Made by a program: the position numbers and the translations under genes. A stretch of DNA of 64,000 nt, from contig LADO01000039.1 in assembly GCA_000961595.1 (NCBI GenBank), positions 39,479 to 103,478 on the forward strand, in the 5' to 3' direction. This document shows positions 48,321-58,329 of this stretch, in pieces (positions within the stretch are counted from its first letter, which is position 1; each line of letters starts with the position of its first letter). Under the pieces are notes generated by a model that saw nothing but the letters and a program-made list of their open reading frames with translations, was not told the DNA's origin and made no database searches. The stretch comes from Peptococcaceae bacterium BRH_c4b. Lineage in GTDB: Bacteria; Bacillota; Desulfotomaculia; Desulfotomaculales; Desulfocucumaceae.

Positions 48321-49045
48321 TACTGTCCCTGCAACATCCTAATATCCACGTCGACCAGCAACCGGTAAGGCCGGCACATCTGGAATATCCTCGAAGTGGT
48401 ACGTTCACCCAGGTGGGCTTCCAGATTTTCCAAATTTATGTTAGTGGTAATAACTGTCGGCAAACAGTAATTCAAACGGTAGTTTATTATGGAATATAGT
48501 TTATTACGCGTCCAGTCTGTATAATTGTGGGCGCCGAGATCATCAAGAATAAGCAGCGGTATTGTCCGGGCAGCATCCATCACTTCCTGCTCGGAATACC
48601 CCATCTGTTTGCCGGCATCATAAGTAGCCCTGATTCGATCTAGCATGTCCGGCACCACAGCAAACAAAACAGGATGTCCTCTTTCCAGTAAAGCATTGGC
48701 TATACAACATGCCAAAAAAGTTTTACCGCTACCCACCTGGCCGGTGAATACAAGCCCGCTTATGGTCCCGTTCTTTTCCGGAAAATTCTTAACAAAGTCC
48801 ATGGCAGCATTATATGTCAAACGTGCGGATTCCAAATAATTGAATCTCTTGTCGGGATCAGTCTTTGTTTTGGGATAATATTTAAAATCAAAGCTATTAA
48901 AAGTAAAATTTCTTACAGCAGGTGGCACACATGACTGTCTGTATAAATTCTCCAGCATCTTTTCTTTAGCACAGCGGCAGGGCATAGCATAATTATCCTT
49001 AAAGACCAGCCCCCGCCCCTGACATAAAGCGCATTCCTCAGCCAT
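48320..49045 (-). CDS. DnaC/DnaI-like helicase loader ATPase
   Basis: 241 residues. An N-terminal zinc-type cluster (MAEECALCQGRGLVFKDNYAMPCRCAKEKML) is followed by an AAA+ domain: Walker A GQVGSGKTFLACCIANALL, Walker B LLILDDLGAHNYTDW, and TTNINLENLEAHLGERTTSRIFQMC. It loads the replicative helicase, or acts as an IstB-like ATPase. The DnaD-like gene lies 47 nt upstream on the same strand, which supports the replication role. Start ATG 49045 with GGGGAAG. Confidence 0.85.
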   Translation of the reverse strand: MAEECALCQGRGLVFKDNYAMPCRCAKEKMLENLYRQSCVPPAVRNFTFNSFDFKYYPKTKTDPDKRFNYLESARLTYNAAMDFVKNFPEKNGTISGLVFTGQVGSGKTFLACCIANALLERGHPVLFAVVPDMLDRIRATYDAGKQMGYSEQEVMDAARTIPLLILDDLGAHNYTDWTRNKLYSIINYRLNYCLPTVITTNINLENLEAHLGERTTSRIFQMCRPYRLLVDVDIRMLQGQ

Positions 49046-49092
49046 CTAACACTTCCCCTTATATCAAACAGCTGGTGGATAAGCCAGCTGTT

Positions 49093-49893
49093 TTAGCTCA
49101 TGTATAATTGTTTGATTAACTCTCTTTTTTTATGATCCGGTGATTTTTCATCGTCTGCCGCGGCAACCTTGGGCTGGCGGCGTCCCCCGCCGGCATGTCT
49201 GTCTTTAAAACGTCTATCGTAATCTTCAATCTCTTCCACCGTGCGGAGATTGTTTTTCACCCACTCCAGAATAATCGAATCCACATATTTAAAGTTTCTT
49301 ATCCCCATTAAGACTGAGCGGGAAAGGGCTTCCCTCACCAGCAGCGGCCCTGCCTGCACCGACCACTGGTCAATTTTTTCAACCTCAATGGGTGAAAGGG
49401 GCCGGCCGAATTCTTTTTCAAATGAACGATACAGAGTGCCTATTTCTTCCTTTTTCCTGGTGCCCCTGGCCAGTGCCTGGTTGGCTTTTTCTATCTCCTT
49501 TACCCTGGCGCTGGCCCAGAAATCAGAGAGCTTTTCAAAAAGAGGTTCGAAATCGTAGCCGGTTTTAACCTCGTCAGCCAATTCGTCATAATAGTGGGTA
49601 AGGGCAAGCATATCCTTGGCCTGCAATGAACCAAGCGCCTCCCGTATTTCTTCGGCATTACCGGAAAGATAGCAGCACAAGATCTCAGGCGTGGGGTAAT
49701 GCTCCTTATCTTCGTGACGCAAACGGAGCATCTGGATCAGCAGCATCATTTCACCGTCACTGATGCCCATGCCCTTGTAGTGCTTCAACAAAAGGTTCGG
49801 AATACCAGTCACCCCAAAAGAACATAGGTCCGCCCCGTAAGCCGCAGTAATATTTCCTCTGTATTTCTTTATAGTCCTGTTTTTCATGGTCAT
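49093..49893 (-). CDS. DnaD-domain replication protein
   Basis: About 266 residues starting MTMKNRTIKKYRGNITAAYGADLCSFGVTGIPNLLLKHYKGMG. ATG 49893 follows GAGGTG. The winged-helix part is followed by a DnaD C-terminal helical domain (TLYRSFEKEFGRPLSPIEVEKIDQWSVQAGPLLVREALSRSVLMGIRNFKYVDSIILEWVKNN). It works in primosome assembly in Firmicutes. Downstream is the helicase-loader gene. Confidence 0.87.
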   Translation of the reverse strand: MTMKNRTIKKYRGNITAAYGADLCSFGVTGIPNLLLKHYKGMGISDGEMMLLIQMLRLRHEDKEHYPTPEILCCYLSGNAEEIREALGSLQAKDMLALTHYYDELADEVKTGYDFEPLFEKLSDFWASARVKEIEKANQALARGTRKKEEIGTLYRSFEKEFGRPLSPIEVEKIDQWSVQAGPLLVREALSRSVLMGIRNFKYVDSIILEWVKNNLRTVEEIEDYDRRFKDRHAGGGRRQPKVAAADDEKSPDHKKRELIKQLYMS

Positions 49894-49945
49894 CTCACAC
49901 CTCGGCTTACAAACAAATGTGGTATCCCAAACATGCCCGGCCTGC

Positions 49946-50482
49946 TTAAACAACCTCAGCCCCCAGTACGGTTTCCATCTGTTTTAGCGCCCACTTGTGG
50001 GCGTCCATGTCAAATGAGGTTACACCGTTCCTGTACACAACTACCCTGTAATTCCGGTTGCACAGTTCTTCCACGGTATACAGAACACAAATATTGGTGC
50101 AAACCCCTACCACTTCCACCAGCCCGGGATCCAAATCCCTGATGATAGTGTTTAAGTTGGTACGGAAAAAACCGCTGTACCTGCTTTTTAAAACTTTTAT
50201 GGCGAAGGAATGCTCTTCCACCTCATGCTCTATTTCTTTAATCAGGCGGGCGCCTGGTGTTCCATACACGCAATGTACCGGGAACCGTTTAAATTCAAGG
50301 TCCTCGGGGTCATGGGCATCCATGACAAATATGACCGGCAGCCCTTCTTTTACATACTCCCCAATCTTTTCCAGCACCAGGGGAACTATGTCCAACGCCT
50401 GTCGTCCACAGCTAAGAGCTCCGTCCTGATTGATAAAATCATTCAGCATGTCCACCACAATCAGCACCTTTTTGCTCACCAA
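49946..50482 (-). CDS. Isochorismatase/nicotinamidase-family hydrolase
   Basis: 178 residues. The catalytic triad is evident: Asp in VVDMLNDF, Lys in FAIKVLKSRYSGFF and Cys in VVGVCTNICVLYTV. Metal ligand DAHDPEDLEFKRFPVHC follows the nicotinamidase order (D-x-H). It probably deamidates nicotinamide, but other isochorismatase activities are possible. TTG 50482 or GTG 50479 behind GGAGGGG. It precedes the dnaD-like gene on the same strand. Confidence 0.85.
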   Translation of the reverse strand: MVSKKVLIVVDMLNDFINQDGALSCGRQALDIVPLVLEKIGEYVKEGLPVIFVMDAHDPEDLEFKRFPVHCVYGTPGARLIKEIEHEVEEHSFAIKVLKSRYSGFFRTNLNTIIRDLDPGLVEVVGVCTNICVLYTVEELCNRNYRVVVYRNGVTSFDMDAHKWALKQMETVLGAEVV

Positions 50483-50633
50483 GACACCCCTCCAATAGCA
50501 AACCGGTTATCACTTATTCTTTATTTTTATTTTTTTTCCTGCAGGTTTATATAAATGGTCCGCCAGCTTATAAAATTTGTAATTCGCCAGTTATCCATTG
50601 ATTAGATTTACCAAAAAAGCCATTTGGTGTTGA

Positions 50634-51329
50634 TCATGAACCTCTGACTAATGAAGGTACTCCTGAAATGGTTTCAAGGGTATGGTGACCTCCCAGCGGC
50701 TCCTCCATTTCATGGTGCCAGGTGTACTGGTTAGGAATATATATACAGTTAAAACCTGCCTTCAGACCTGGGTTTATATCCGATTTTATGCTGTTCCCCA
50801 CTACCCAGGAGGAACCGGGGATTAACATGTGGGCACCGGCAATTTCAGCATATTCCCGGTGGGTCTTTTCTTTTAGTACATAAATTTTTTCAAAAAAAGG
50901 TGTCAGACCGCTCCTGGTCACTCTCTCCAATTGAACGGAGGGATCACCTTTGGTGGCAAGATAAAGAGGGTAATCCGCAGACAGTTCTTCCAGCGCCTCC
51001 CCCACACCGGGTATCAGTACCGGCGGCTGGTCAAAAACCCACCAACCCATATCCTCAACTTTACGCCTGGCATCATCACTTGCCTTAATTTTCTTTATAT
51101 TACAAAAGTGGTCATAGGTTTGCGCCATGGCGTAAGGAAAACATTCTTTCAAAAAACCGCCGTATTTATGAACATTCTCAATATCCGCCCGGTCCAGTAC
51201 ATCCAGCACCTCTTCCAGGGGAAACCCCAGCTTCACCATGTACCGGGCATATTTTTCCCTGGCCATTTCGAAGTATAGCGTGGTCTGAACCAGTGTATCA
51301 TCAAAATCTATTAGAATACCTACAGACAT
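50634..51329 (-). CDS. HAD-superfamily phosphatase
   Basis: About 231 residues starting MSVGILIDFDDTLVQTTLYF, where FDDTL carries the two catalytic aspartates. A helical cap follows, then IPGVGEALEELSADYPLYLATKGD with the Thr of motif II. Then comes motif IV, SWVVGNSIKSDINPGLKAGFNCIYIPN. It is a small-molecule phosphatase of unknown substrate. The ribosome site is weak. It stands alone upstream of the isochorismatase gene and downstream of the 40-nt repeat array. Confidence 0.8.
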   Translation of the reverse strand: MSVGILIDFDDTLVQTTLYFEMAREKYARYMVKLGFPLEEVLDVLDRADIENVHKYGGFLKECFPYAMAQTYDHFCNIKKIKASDDARRKVEDMGWWVFDQPPVLIPGVGEALEELSADYPLYLATKGDPSVQLERVTRSGLTPFFEKIYVLKEKTHREYAEIAGAHMLIPGSSWVVGNSIKSDINPGLKAGFNCIYIPNQYTWHHEMEEPLGGHHTLETISGVPSLVRGS

Positions 51330-51449
51330 AAACCACACTTCTCTTGCATATTTCGCAATATATACTTCGCCCCGGAGCTTATATTTTCCTGCTCCGGCTA
51401 AATGCTTTTAACAAACGATTGCCTCCGGAAACTGTCGCATAAACTTAAT

Positions 51450-51480
51450 AAACCCTCCGCCCCAAAGGGACGGAGGGTTT
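51450..51480. repeat. Perfect 10-bp hairpin at the edge of the repeat array
   Basis: aaaccctccg (51450-51459) and cggagggttt (51471-51480) with loop ccccaaaggga. It has no long T-run. It could be a terminator for transcription from the array or a processing structure. Confidence 0.5.
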
Positions 51481-51483
51481 ATA

Positions 51484-51905
51484 ATGAACCCGCAATGACC
51501 TGCGCTACAGCCACTACAAGTATCTGCGCAACCTACTGCAATCTTTCGACTACAACAGATCATTACGACACCTGCAATGACCTTTGCTTGACTATCATGA
51601 ATATTTATTAAGACCTGTGACAATCTCTCGACTGCCACAAATCCCTGTTTATAAACCGCAACTGCTGCGGCAAAATAAAACATCAACATCCATGATAATC
51701 TTAGCCCGGCCAGTGAACATCCCTTACGACCATATGACAATCTTTAGGACTGCCATACAGCCTGCCGGAACATCCACTAGTCTTCCCTCCGGCTGTTACA
51801 GAGCCGTTACGACCCTGCAACAATCTTGGCCCGGCCATTGCGAACCCGATGACAGTATTATGGACAACCCGCCACTGAAATATAGCCGGCAATTGTTGCC
51901 AGCTA
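51484..51905. repeat. Array of about ten diverged ~40-nt tandem units
   Basis: By eye, units recur with the plus-strand pattern gACC-tg-CAATCTt-GACTgCCa-acag-cc, for example at 51530 (gcgcaacctactgcaatctttcgact), 51609 (aagacctgtgacaatctctcgactgcc), 51727 (acgaccatatgacaatctttaggactgcc) and 51808 (acgaccctgcaacaatcttggcccggcc). The unit length is not a multiple of three, so no reading frame persists through the array. It lies in a gene-free stretch of about 940 bases between the HAD gene and gap. The rest (51906-52270) is AT-rich leader DNA. Confidence 0.5.
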
Positions 51906-52102
51906 TAAATGAATAGTTAATCAGGACTCCAGTCGCCCCTGACAAAATCACAACCTGTCCTGTTTAATTTTACCATGGATCACAATATATGCCACCACAT
52001 TCTATTATGCATCACAATTAACAATAATGCCATCATTTTTATTGAATTAATTACTATTTTGTGTTACAATCTCACATGAAAATGATGGTAATATCTTATT
52101 TC

Positions 52103-52118
52103 ATACAGTATACTGTAT
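52103..52118. promoter_or_regulatory. Perfect 16-bp palindrome ATACAGTATACTGTAT upstream of gap
   Basis: The sequence is a perfect palindrome about 150 nt before the gap start and could be an operator. Its ATACAGTAT half is shared with the sites at 9575 and 9651 between uspA and the kinase-phosphatase gene. Confidence 0.45.
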
Positions 52119-52270
52119 CTTGAGGAATACTTCTAACGGACTTTTAAAAAGTACTATTACTGCTAACAATATACTGAGCGGGTAGTTTGCTGAAAATAAC
52201 GATAGATTTGCATCATAAAATTATGCCAGGCAATTAAGAAAAATAAACAATAAATAAAGGAGTGCTGTTC

Positions 52271-53281
52271 ATGACACTGAAAATTGGTATTAACGGTTTT
52301 GGCCGCATAGGCCGCAATGTGTACAGGGCCGCCATGAAGTTTCCCGACAAACTGCAGATAGTGGCTGTCAACGACCTCACCAGCGCCGCAACCCTGGCTC
52401 ATCTTTTAAAGTATGATTCGGTGCACGGCATATTATCCGAAGACGTGAAGGCCAACGAAAACGGTTTTACCGTAGGCAATAAAGAAGTACGGGTGTACGC
52501 GGAAAAAGACCCGGCCAATATACCCTGGAGAGATTTGGGCGTGGAAATCGTGGTTGAATCCACCGGGCTTTTTACCGAGCGGGACAAAGCAGCAGCCCAT
52601 CTACAGGGCGGCGCCAAAAAGGTGCTTATTTCCGCACCGGCCAAAAACGAGGACATAACCATTGTTATGGGAGTTAACGAGGAGAAATACGATCCCGCCA
52701 AACATAACGTGCTGTCCTGCGCCTCCTGCACCACCAACTGCCTGGCCCCCTTCGCCAAGGTGCTGCACCAGAAATTCGGCATCGTGCATGGAATGATGAC
52801 CACCGTGCACTCCTACACCAACGACCAGCAGATACTGGACCTGCCGCACAAAGATCTGCGCCGGGCCAGAGCTGCCTCCGTGTCCATCATACCCACCACC
52901 ACGGGAGCGGCCAAGGCTGTGGCACTGGTGCTGCCCGAGCTGAAAGGAAAACTGAACGGCATGTCCATGCGGGTTCCCACCCCCAATGTATCCGTGGTGG
53001 ACTTGGTGGCCCAACTAGAGAAGACTACCACTGTGGAAGAGGTAAACGCCGCCCTCAAAGCAGCCGCGGAGGGAGAACTGAAGGGCATCATGGATTACAG
53101 CGAAGCTCCCCTGGTATCCATCGACTACAACGGCAACCCCCATTCATCCATTGTCGACTCCCTTTCCACCATGCTCATAGACGGCAATATGGTGAAGGTT
53201 ATATCCTGGTACGATAATGAGTCAGGTTACTCCAACAGGGTGATTGACACTGCCCTTTACCTGCAGTCCAAGGGATTGTAA
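52271..53281 (+). CDS. gap: Glyceraldehyde-3-phosphate dehydrogenase
   Basis: About 336 residues, ATG 52271 with AAAGGAG 8 nt upstream. [18 protein letters not shown] binds NAD. The active cysteine lies in [52 protein letters not shown] and [20 protein letters not shown] are all standard. It catalyses the phosphorylating oxidation of glyceraldehyde-3-phosphate in glycolysis or gluconeogenesis. It stands alone here, without cggR, pgk or tpi neighbours, and ends in a terminator. Confidence 0.96.
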   Translation: MTLKIGINGFGRIGRNVYRAAMKFPDKLQIVAVNDLTSAATLAHLLKYDSVHGILSEDVKANENGFTVGNKEVRVYAEKDPANIPWRDLGVEIVVESTGLFTERDKAAAHLQGGAKKVLISAPAKNEDITIVMGVNEEKYDPAKHNVLSCASCTTNCLAPFAKVLHQKFGIVHGMMTTVHSYTNDQQILDLPHKDLRRARAASVSIIPTTTGAAKAVALVLPELKGKLNGMSMRVPTPNVSVVDLVAQLEKTTTVEEVNAALKAAAEGELKGIMDYSEAPLVSIDYNGNPHSSIVDSLSTMLIDGNMVKVISWYDNESGYSNRVIDTALYLQSKGL

Positions 53282-53314
53282 CAGTTTTTAAATATTCTTG
53301 GCAAAAACTATCAT

Positions 53315-53350
53315 AGCCCTGCAGGCTACTTAGGCCGGCAGGGCTTTTTG
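53315..53350 (+). terminator. Terminator of gap
   Basis: agccctgc (53315-53322) pairs with gcagggct (53338-53345), followed by TTTTG. Located 34 nt after the gap stop. Confidence 0.88.
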
Positions 53351-53375
53351 CATTATTAGTTATCTTTGCAACAGT

Positions 53376-56300
53376 TTAAGCCATTTCAAAGGTTAACCTG
53401 CTGCCGTCGCCGGACAACTGCGCAGGCTGTACCACCAGGCGCCTGGGCATCCTGTTTTTTAGCTCCGGCACATGGCTTATTATCCCGATGGTCAGGTGTT
53501 CCTGGCGCAACTGCTCCAGTGCGGTCATAACCGTTTCCAGCAGCTCTGGGTCCAGTGTGCCGAAACCTTCGTCCAGGAAGAAAAACTCCAGGGGATAACG
53601 GCCTTTTAACTGCAGCTGGGCGGACAGGGCCAGGGCCAGGGATAGCGAAGTAATAAATATTTCCCCACCGGAAAGGGTACTCACCGGTCTTTTAACACCC
53701 CCGTTGCCGTCGTCCCTCATGACAAAGCCACCCTCTGAATCTACCTCCAGGGCATACCGGTAGCCGGTAATCCTGCCCAGGCGTACTGAAGCATCCAGAG
53801 CCACGTTGCCCAGTTGCTCTTCCGCCAGGTACTCCACAAAGGCGTTGCCCCGGAACAGCTTCTCCAGCAATTCCAGACGGCCCTGAAGATCCACCAGTTC
53901 CAGCAATCTGGCCTCCAGCACCTTCCACCTGTTATTATTGGCTACTGTCCTGGTGTATTCCTTTTCCACAGCCCCCAGTTCCAGCAGCCCGCCGTCATAT
54001 TCCCGGCGGGAGACGGCGAAATTATCCTGTAATTCCTGCCATTCCTCAGGAGTAAGTTTTCTTCCCTGTAAACAGTTTTCTAACTGACTGCTCTGCCGGA
54101 TCAGATTTTGCCTTTGCTCTCTGAAGTTTTGCACCTCAGCGGCCATACTCTCCCTGATCGGTTCATCCAGCAGTGCCGCTGCGGCCTGCCCGCCATCGGC
54201 AAAACCCGTCTTTTCCAGCATGCTGCATAGCTTTTCCCGGCTCTCCACCAGGTTTTGCCGGGCCGCCTCCAGAGAACTGGTGGCAGCGGCCAATTTCTGC
54301 TCCCTTAGTCCTCTTTCCCTGACAGCCCCTTTATCAGCACGGCGGGCTTCCTGCTCCCGTTGCTGTAAATCCCGTAGTTTCTTTTCCACTTCTCCCTTTA
54401 CAGTGGTGGCCGGCCAGCCGCCAGTGATCGCCGCCAGTTCAGATTCCTTTTCGGCCAGCTGCTGTTTTAAAGCTTCAGTTTTTTCCCGCAGACCGGATAT
54501 TTCCACCAGCAAGCCGTTTCTGCGGGCGGCATGACTTTCAATTTCCCCAAGCAGAACCGCCAGGCGGCTTTCCACATCCTCCCGCTGCCTGTCAACATCA
54601 GCGGAGCGGGCATCCCGGACCTCAATTTCCTTTTGCACATCCTCTATTTCGTGAGGCGCCATATCTCCCCGGACACTGTCCAGTACAGCAAACAGCACCG
54701 CCCTCTCCCCAGCCAGGGTATTCATCCTGCGCCGGGACTCCTCCAGAGCGTGCGCGGCCCCTTTTGCCATCTCCTCAGCCCTGACCAGCTCCAGACTGGC
54801 AGCCTGATGCACTTTTTGCTTATCCTCCAGCTGCTGCTTACTTTCCCGGGATTCCCGCTCCCACTCCAGCAACGCCCGGCGGTGCTGCTGGAGGACGGCT
54901 TCCCGAGCAGCCAGCTCTGCCGCTATATCCTCTTCCTGCAGCCCCGCCCAGACCCGGGGAACTTTCTCTCCGGCCAGTCCAGCAAGCTCCTCTTTCCCCG
55001 TCAGGGACTTCTCTGCCTCACCCAGTATGTCTGCGGCGTTCCGGGCCTTTGTGGCGGCAGCTGTTTCCAGGCGCTGGGTCCGGACATATTCCTGCTGCCA
55101 CCGGACTTCGGCGTCCCGGGCATGTCGCAGCTCAATTTCCAGACTCCTTAACCCTTCCACTCCGTCACCGGGTACCGGCGCCGGGTGCACGATAGACCCG
55201 CAAACAGGGCAAGGCTTGCCTTGCTGGAGGGATTGGGCCAGATGGCGGGCCATGTCCCGGTTACGGCCTTCCTCCAGGGCCGCCTGCAGCCTGCCTGTTG
55301 CCTTCCCGGCCTCCCCAAGCTGTCCCGTGATCAGGGCCAATTGCCCTGCCGCCTCCCGGGCCAGTAATGCCAGGGTAGCATATTCCCCGCGCCGCCTTAG
55401 CACCTCCGCCCCGGCGTCATTCATTTCCCTGCTGCACCTGATATAATTTTCCGCCCGGGAGCGTAGCCTTTCTAACTCCTGCACGGCAGAGTTTATTTCT
55501 TCGCCCTGCTCCGGACAATGTTCCAGGATAGCTTTTTCCCTGACGAGGGCTTCCTGCAGCATGCCTTTCCGCTGTAGCAAGGTACCTTCAGCCGCTCTTT
55601 TTAATCCGGCCGCCTTGTTTAATTCCTGTTCCTTGTCCCTGGTGATTCTTTCCCAGTGCTCCGCTTCTTTTTGCGCGTTCCGGTAATTTTTCAGAGCTGT
55701 CAAAGCATTGGCTACCTGACGCCGCCGATCCGGCTCAACAAAACAGTTTTTTAATTGCACCCTGATATGCTCAAGTTTCTCCTCCAGCTCCCTCTTATCT
55801 ATGGTCAGCTTTTCCAGGTTTTCCGCAAGATTTTTCTTCTCCCCTATTTTGCTGTTGCCTTCGTCTGTTATAATCTTCAATTGCTCCTGCAGCAGCAGGC
55901 AGTCCGGTTCTAATTTTTCGGCCCGGATCAATTGAGACCTTTGCTCCAGCAGCAGCGACTCCCGGCTTTGTCTTAGAGCTTCTGCCGCCCGCAGTTTTTC
56001 ACCGGCCTCCCCTGCCAGCAATACGGCCCCGTCCAGTTGGCTCCGGGAATACTCCAGATCCGCTTCGGACTTATCATAAGCTTCGCTGTCCCGCTGCTCC
56101 TCCGTCAGGTAAGGCGCCACCCTTTCCGCCCGGCTGCCCAGTTCCAGCTTTTTTTCTATAAGATTTATCTCAGTCTGGCGTGTATCCTGTTTTTGCAGGG
56201 CATTCATTACCCCTTCCAGTTCACTCTGCCAGTTCCACACCTGCTGCATCTCACCGTGCAGAACCCCCAGCCTTTCTTTTTTAAGTCCGGCCTGTCTTAC

Positions 56301-56987
56301 TATTTCCCTGGCTTCCCCGAGCTTTTCAAGAGCCGCCGTCACAGCCTGATCCGAAGCCTCACCAAGACCCTCTTTTTCTCCAAGAATATTTTCTTTTTCT
56401 ATTTTTGCCAAGTTTAGCCTGTTTTTTAGCTTGCTTATAAACCTGTCCCCGTAATCCTGTAGGCCGAACAGCCTTTGCAGCATCTGCCGGCGATCCCTGG
56501 GCTTAAGAGATAAGAACTCAGCAAATTTTCCCTGGGGCAGCACCACCGCCCGGGTAAAATCATCCGCCGAAAGGCCCAGAATCTCCACCACGGCATCGGT
56601 AACCCTGCTTTTTTCCGCCAGCACTATTTCCGCCCCGCCGGTATATTCCACCAGCCTGCTGTTGGCCGCAGCCACCGTATTCTCCCCGGTACGCTTATAA
56701 ACACGCTCCACCCGGTATCTTTTTATGCCCTCCGGGTCGGCCAGCTCAAAGGTAAATTCCACCAGCACCCTTTCCTCGGCATGGTTGACTATACCCTGGT
56801 TCCTGCCGCCGGCCCTTTCCACCAGGCCGTAAAGGGCCAGGGTAACGGCATCCAGCACGGTGGATTTGCCACTGCCGGTGGGTCCGAAAATACCAAACAG
56901 GCCGGCCTCGCCCAGTTTTTCAAAATCCACCGTCTGGGCTTCCCGGAAACTATGCAGACCGGCCAGCTTCAGCATTACGGGCTTCAT
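53376..56987 (-). CDS. sbcC: Exonuclease subunit SbcC
   Basis: 1203 residues of Rad50/SMC type. Walker A is GPTGSGKST (35-43). Long coiled-coil arms surround the zinc hook CPVC (GKPCPVCGSIVHP, near residue 590). The C-terminal half has STLSGGEIFITSLSLALALSAQ (signature) and FFLDEGFGTLDPELLE (Walker B). With SbcD it trims DNA ends and cleaves hairpins such as those formed by long palindromes. It is coupled to sbcD by an ATGA overlap. Confidence 0.96.
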   Translation of the reverse strand: MKPVMLKLAGLHSFREAQTVDFEKLGEAGLFGIFGPTGSGKSTVLDAVTLALYGLVERAGGRNQGIVNHAEERVLVEFTFELADPEGIKRYRVERVYKRTGENTVAAANSRLVEYTGGAEIVLAEKSRVTDAVVEILGLSADDFTRAVVLPQGKFAEFLSLKPRDRRQMLQRLFGLQDYGDRFISKLKNRLNLAKIEKENILGEKEGLGEASDQAVTAALEKLGEAREIVRQAGLKKERLGVLHGEMQQVWNWQSELEGVMNALQKQDTRQTEINLIEKKLELGSRAERVAPYLTEEQRDSEAYDKSEADLEYSRSQLDGAVLLAGEAGEKLRAAEALRQSRESLLLEQRSQLIRAEKLEPDCLLLQEQLKIITDEGNSKIGEKKNLAENLEKLTIDKRELEEKLEHIRVQLKNCFVEPDRRRQVANALTALKNYRNAQKEAEHWERITRDKEQELNKAAGLKRAAEGTLLQRKGMLQEALVREKAILEHCPEQGEEINSAVQELERLRSRAENYIRCSREMNDAGAEVLRRRGEYATLALLAREAAGQLALITGQLGEAGKATGRLQAALEEGRNRDMARHLAQSLQQGKPCPVCGSIVHPAPVPGDGVEGLRSLEIELRHARDAEVRWQQEYVRTQRLETAAATKARNAADILGEAEKSLTGKEELAGLAGEKVPRVWAGLQEEDIAAELAAREAVLQQHRRALLEWERESRESKQQLEDKQKVHQAASLELVRAEEMAKGAAHALEESRRRMNTLAGERAVLFAVLDSVRGDMAPHEIEDVQKEIEVRDARSADVDRQREDVESRLAVLLGEIESHAARRNGLLVEISGLREKTEALKQQLAEKESELAAITGGWPATTVKGEVEKKLRDLQQREQEARRADKGAVRERGLREQKLAAATSSLEAARQNLVESREKLCSMLEKTGFADGGQAAAALLDEPIRESMAAEVQNFREQRQNLIRQSSQLENCLQGRKLTPEEWQELQDNFAVSRREYDGGLLELGAVEKEYTRTVANNNRWKVLEARLLELVDLQGRLELLEKLFRGNAFVEYLAEEQLGNVALDASVRLGRITGYRYALEVDSEGGFVMRDDGNGGVKRPVSTLSGGEIFITSLSLALALSAQLQLKGRYPLEFFFLDEGFGTLDPELLETVMTALEQLRQEHLTIGIISHVPELKNRMPRRLVVQPAQLSGDGSRLTFEMA

Positions 56988-58243
56988 AGCTGCATACCTC
57001 CCGCTGCTGTTTCTTCATCATCCAAAACGCCCTCCCCCAGCAGTTCCATGAACAATTCGACCAGTTTTTCATCCGGCGCGGAGGCGAATCTCTGCTTGTA
57101 GTAACTGACAAATAACTGGTCTATAGGCAGACCTGCCCTTGATTCCCGGACTTCTCCCAGCCCATCAAACTTGTAGACCGGACGTATGTCCACAAAACGC
57201 GGGCAGGCCTTTCTCAAAGCGTGTATGTCCTGCATGGTCAGGGGGTTGTCCAGACTAATCTCCAGATCAATCCAGCCCCTTGTGTCCCTGCCCTCATCCA
57301 GCCAGCGGTACACCTCGGGCAAACCCCCGTCAGCCCGCCACCTGACCAGAGGCCGGCCTGAGCATAACGGTATCTCCGTTACTGCCGGGACGCCACCGGG
57401 CAATACATCCACAATTAACACAGATTTTGACTGGCCGCTCTCGGAAAAGCTGTAGGCCAGGGGGGAACCGCTGTAGCGGCAGGCACTGGGACTGCCGGCG
57501 ACGGCCTGGGGCCGGTGCAGGTGGCCCAGGCCGGTGTACTGGACCATGTCCGGCAGCATCAGGGGGTCTACGGTGCACGCCCCTCCCACGGAGAATATGG
57601 GCCTCTCGGAATCACTGGCGGCCCCTCCCAGCACGAAAATATGGCTCATGGCGATATTCACCGCATCATCCCGGCAGTTGCCCGACAAATTCCTAAATAT
57701 ATAGCCAACCCGCTGCGAATACTCTTCCCTGAGGGTATACTCATCGTCCAGGGAGGACTGCAGCATATCCTTCAGCCGGGACTCGGAGGGATAGGGCAGA
57801 GCCAGTATAACTGCGCTGTGGGCGCATCCCGGCACCGCCAGTTCCAGCCAGGACTGCCCGCCAGTCAACAACCTGACCCCGCCTGTGGCAGCTTCAGAAC
57901 CAACTGCCTCCTGTCCCGGCAGTCCCAGCAGAAAAATGCCCTGACTGCCGGCCAGAGGGGTCGCGGCCACCAGCCGCTCAGGATTGTCATGGTTGCCGGC
58001 AATCACCACCACCCCCCGCCTGCCACCGTCGGAAAGCCTGTGCAGTGCGCTATAAAAAAGCTGTTCTGCAGCAGCGGAAGGATTGGAACTGTCAAAGACG
58101 TCCCCGGCCAGCAAAACCGCATCGACCTGCTGGTCTGAGGCGATACGGCATATCTCATCGACAAATTCTTCCTGTTCGCTGGAACGGCTGCGCCCTTCCA
58201 GGCTGCGTCCCAGGTGCCAGTCGGAAGTATGCAAAAAACGCAA
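56984..58243 (-). CDS. sbcD: Exonuclease subunit SbcD
   Basis: 419 residues of Mre11 type. Metal-binding motifs are HTSDWHLGRSLEG, LLAGDVFDSSNPS, IAGNHDNPERL, and later VQYTGLGHLHRPQ. Mn2+-dependent nuclease working with SbcC. TTG start at 58243 (RFLHTSDWHLG is the normal N-terminus). Presence of SbcCD is noteworthy next to many palindromic repeats, although this enzyme is common. Confidence 0.95.
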   Translation of the reverse strand: MRFLHTSDWHLGRSLEGRSRSSEQEEFVDEICRIASDQQVDAVLLAGDVFDSSNPSAAAEQLFYSALHRLSDGGRRGVVVIAGNHDNPERLVAATPLAGSQGIFLLGLPGQEAVGSEAATGGVRLLTGGQSWLELAVPGCAHSAVILALPYPSESRLKDMLQSSLDDEYTLREEYSQRVGYIFRNLSGNCRDDAVNIAMSHIFVLGGAASDSERPIFSVGGACTVDPLMLPDMVQYTGLGHLHRPQAVAGSPSACRYSGSPLAYSFSESGQSKSVLIVDVLPGGVPAVTEIPLCSGRPLVRWRADGGLPEVYRWLDEGRDTRGWIDLEISLDNPLTMQDIHALRKACPRFVDIRPVYKFDGLGEVRESRAGLPIDQLFVSYYKQRFASAPDEKLVELFMELLGEGVLDDEETAAGGMQL

Positions 58244-58329
58244 AAAACATCACCCGAACTTTTTGACTTTATTGTTGCATTCTTCCGCCACCGGTTTTTT
58301 CCCTTCCATACGTAAACTATTTTGGCAAG

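Noticed and set aside
51484..51905. CRISPR array in the repeat region upstream of gap
   Set aside because: Units vary throughout and no invariant 25-37 nt repeat with unique spacers is present; no cas genes nearby.
51402..51916. Threonine/cysteine-rich and proline-rich frames across the repeat array as proteins
   Set aside because: No ribosome sites, the repeat period is not a multiple of three, and each frame covers only part of the array.
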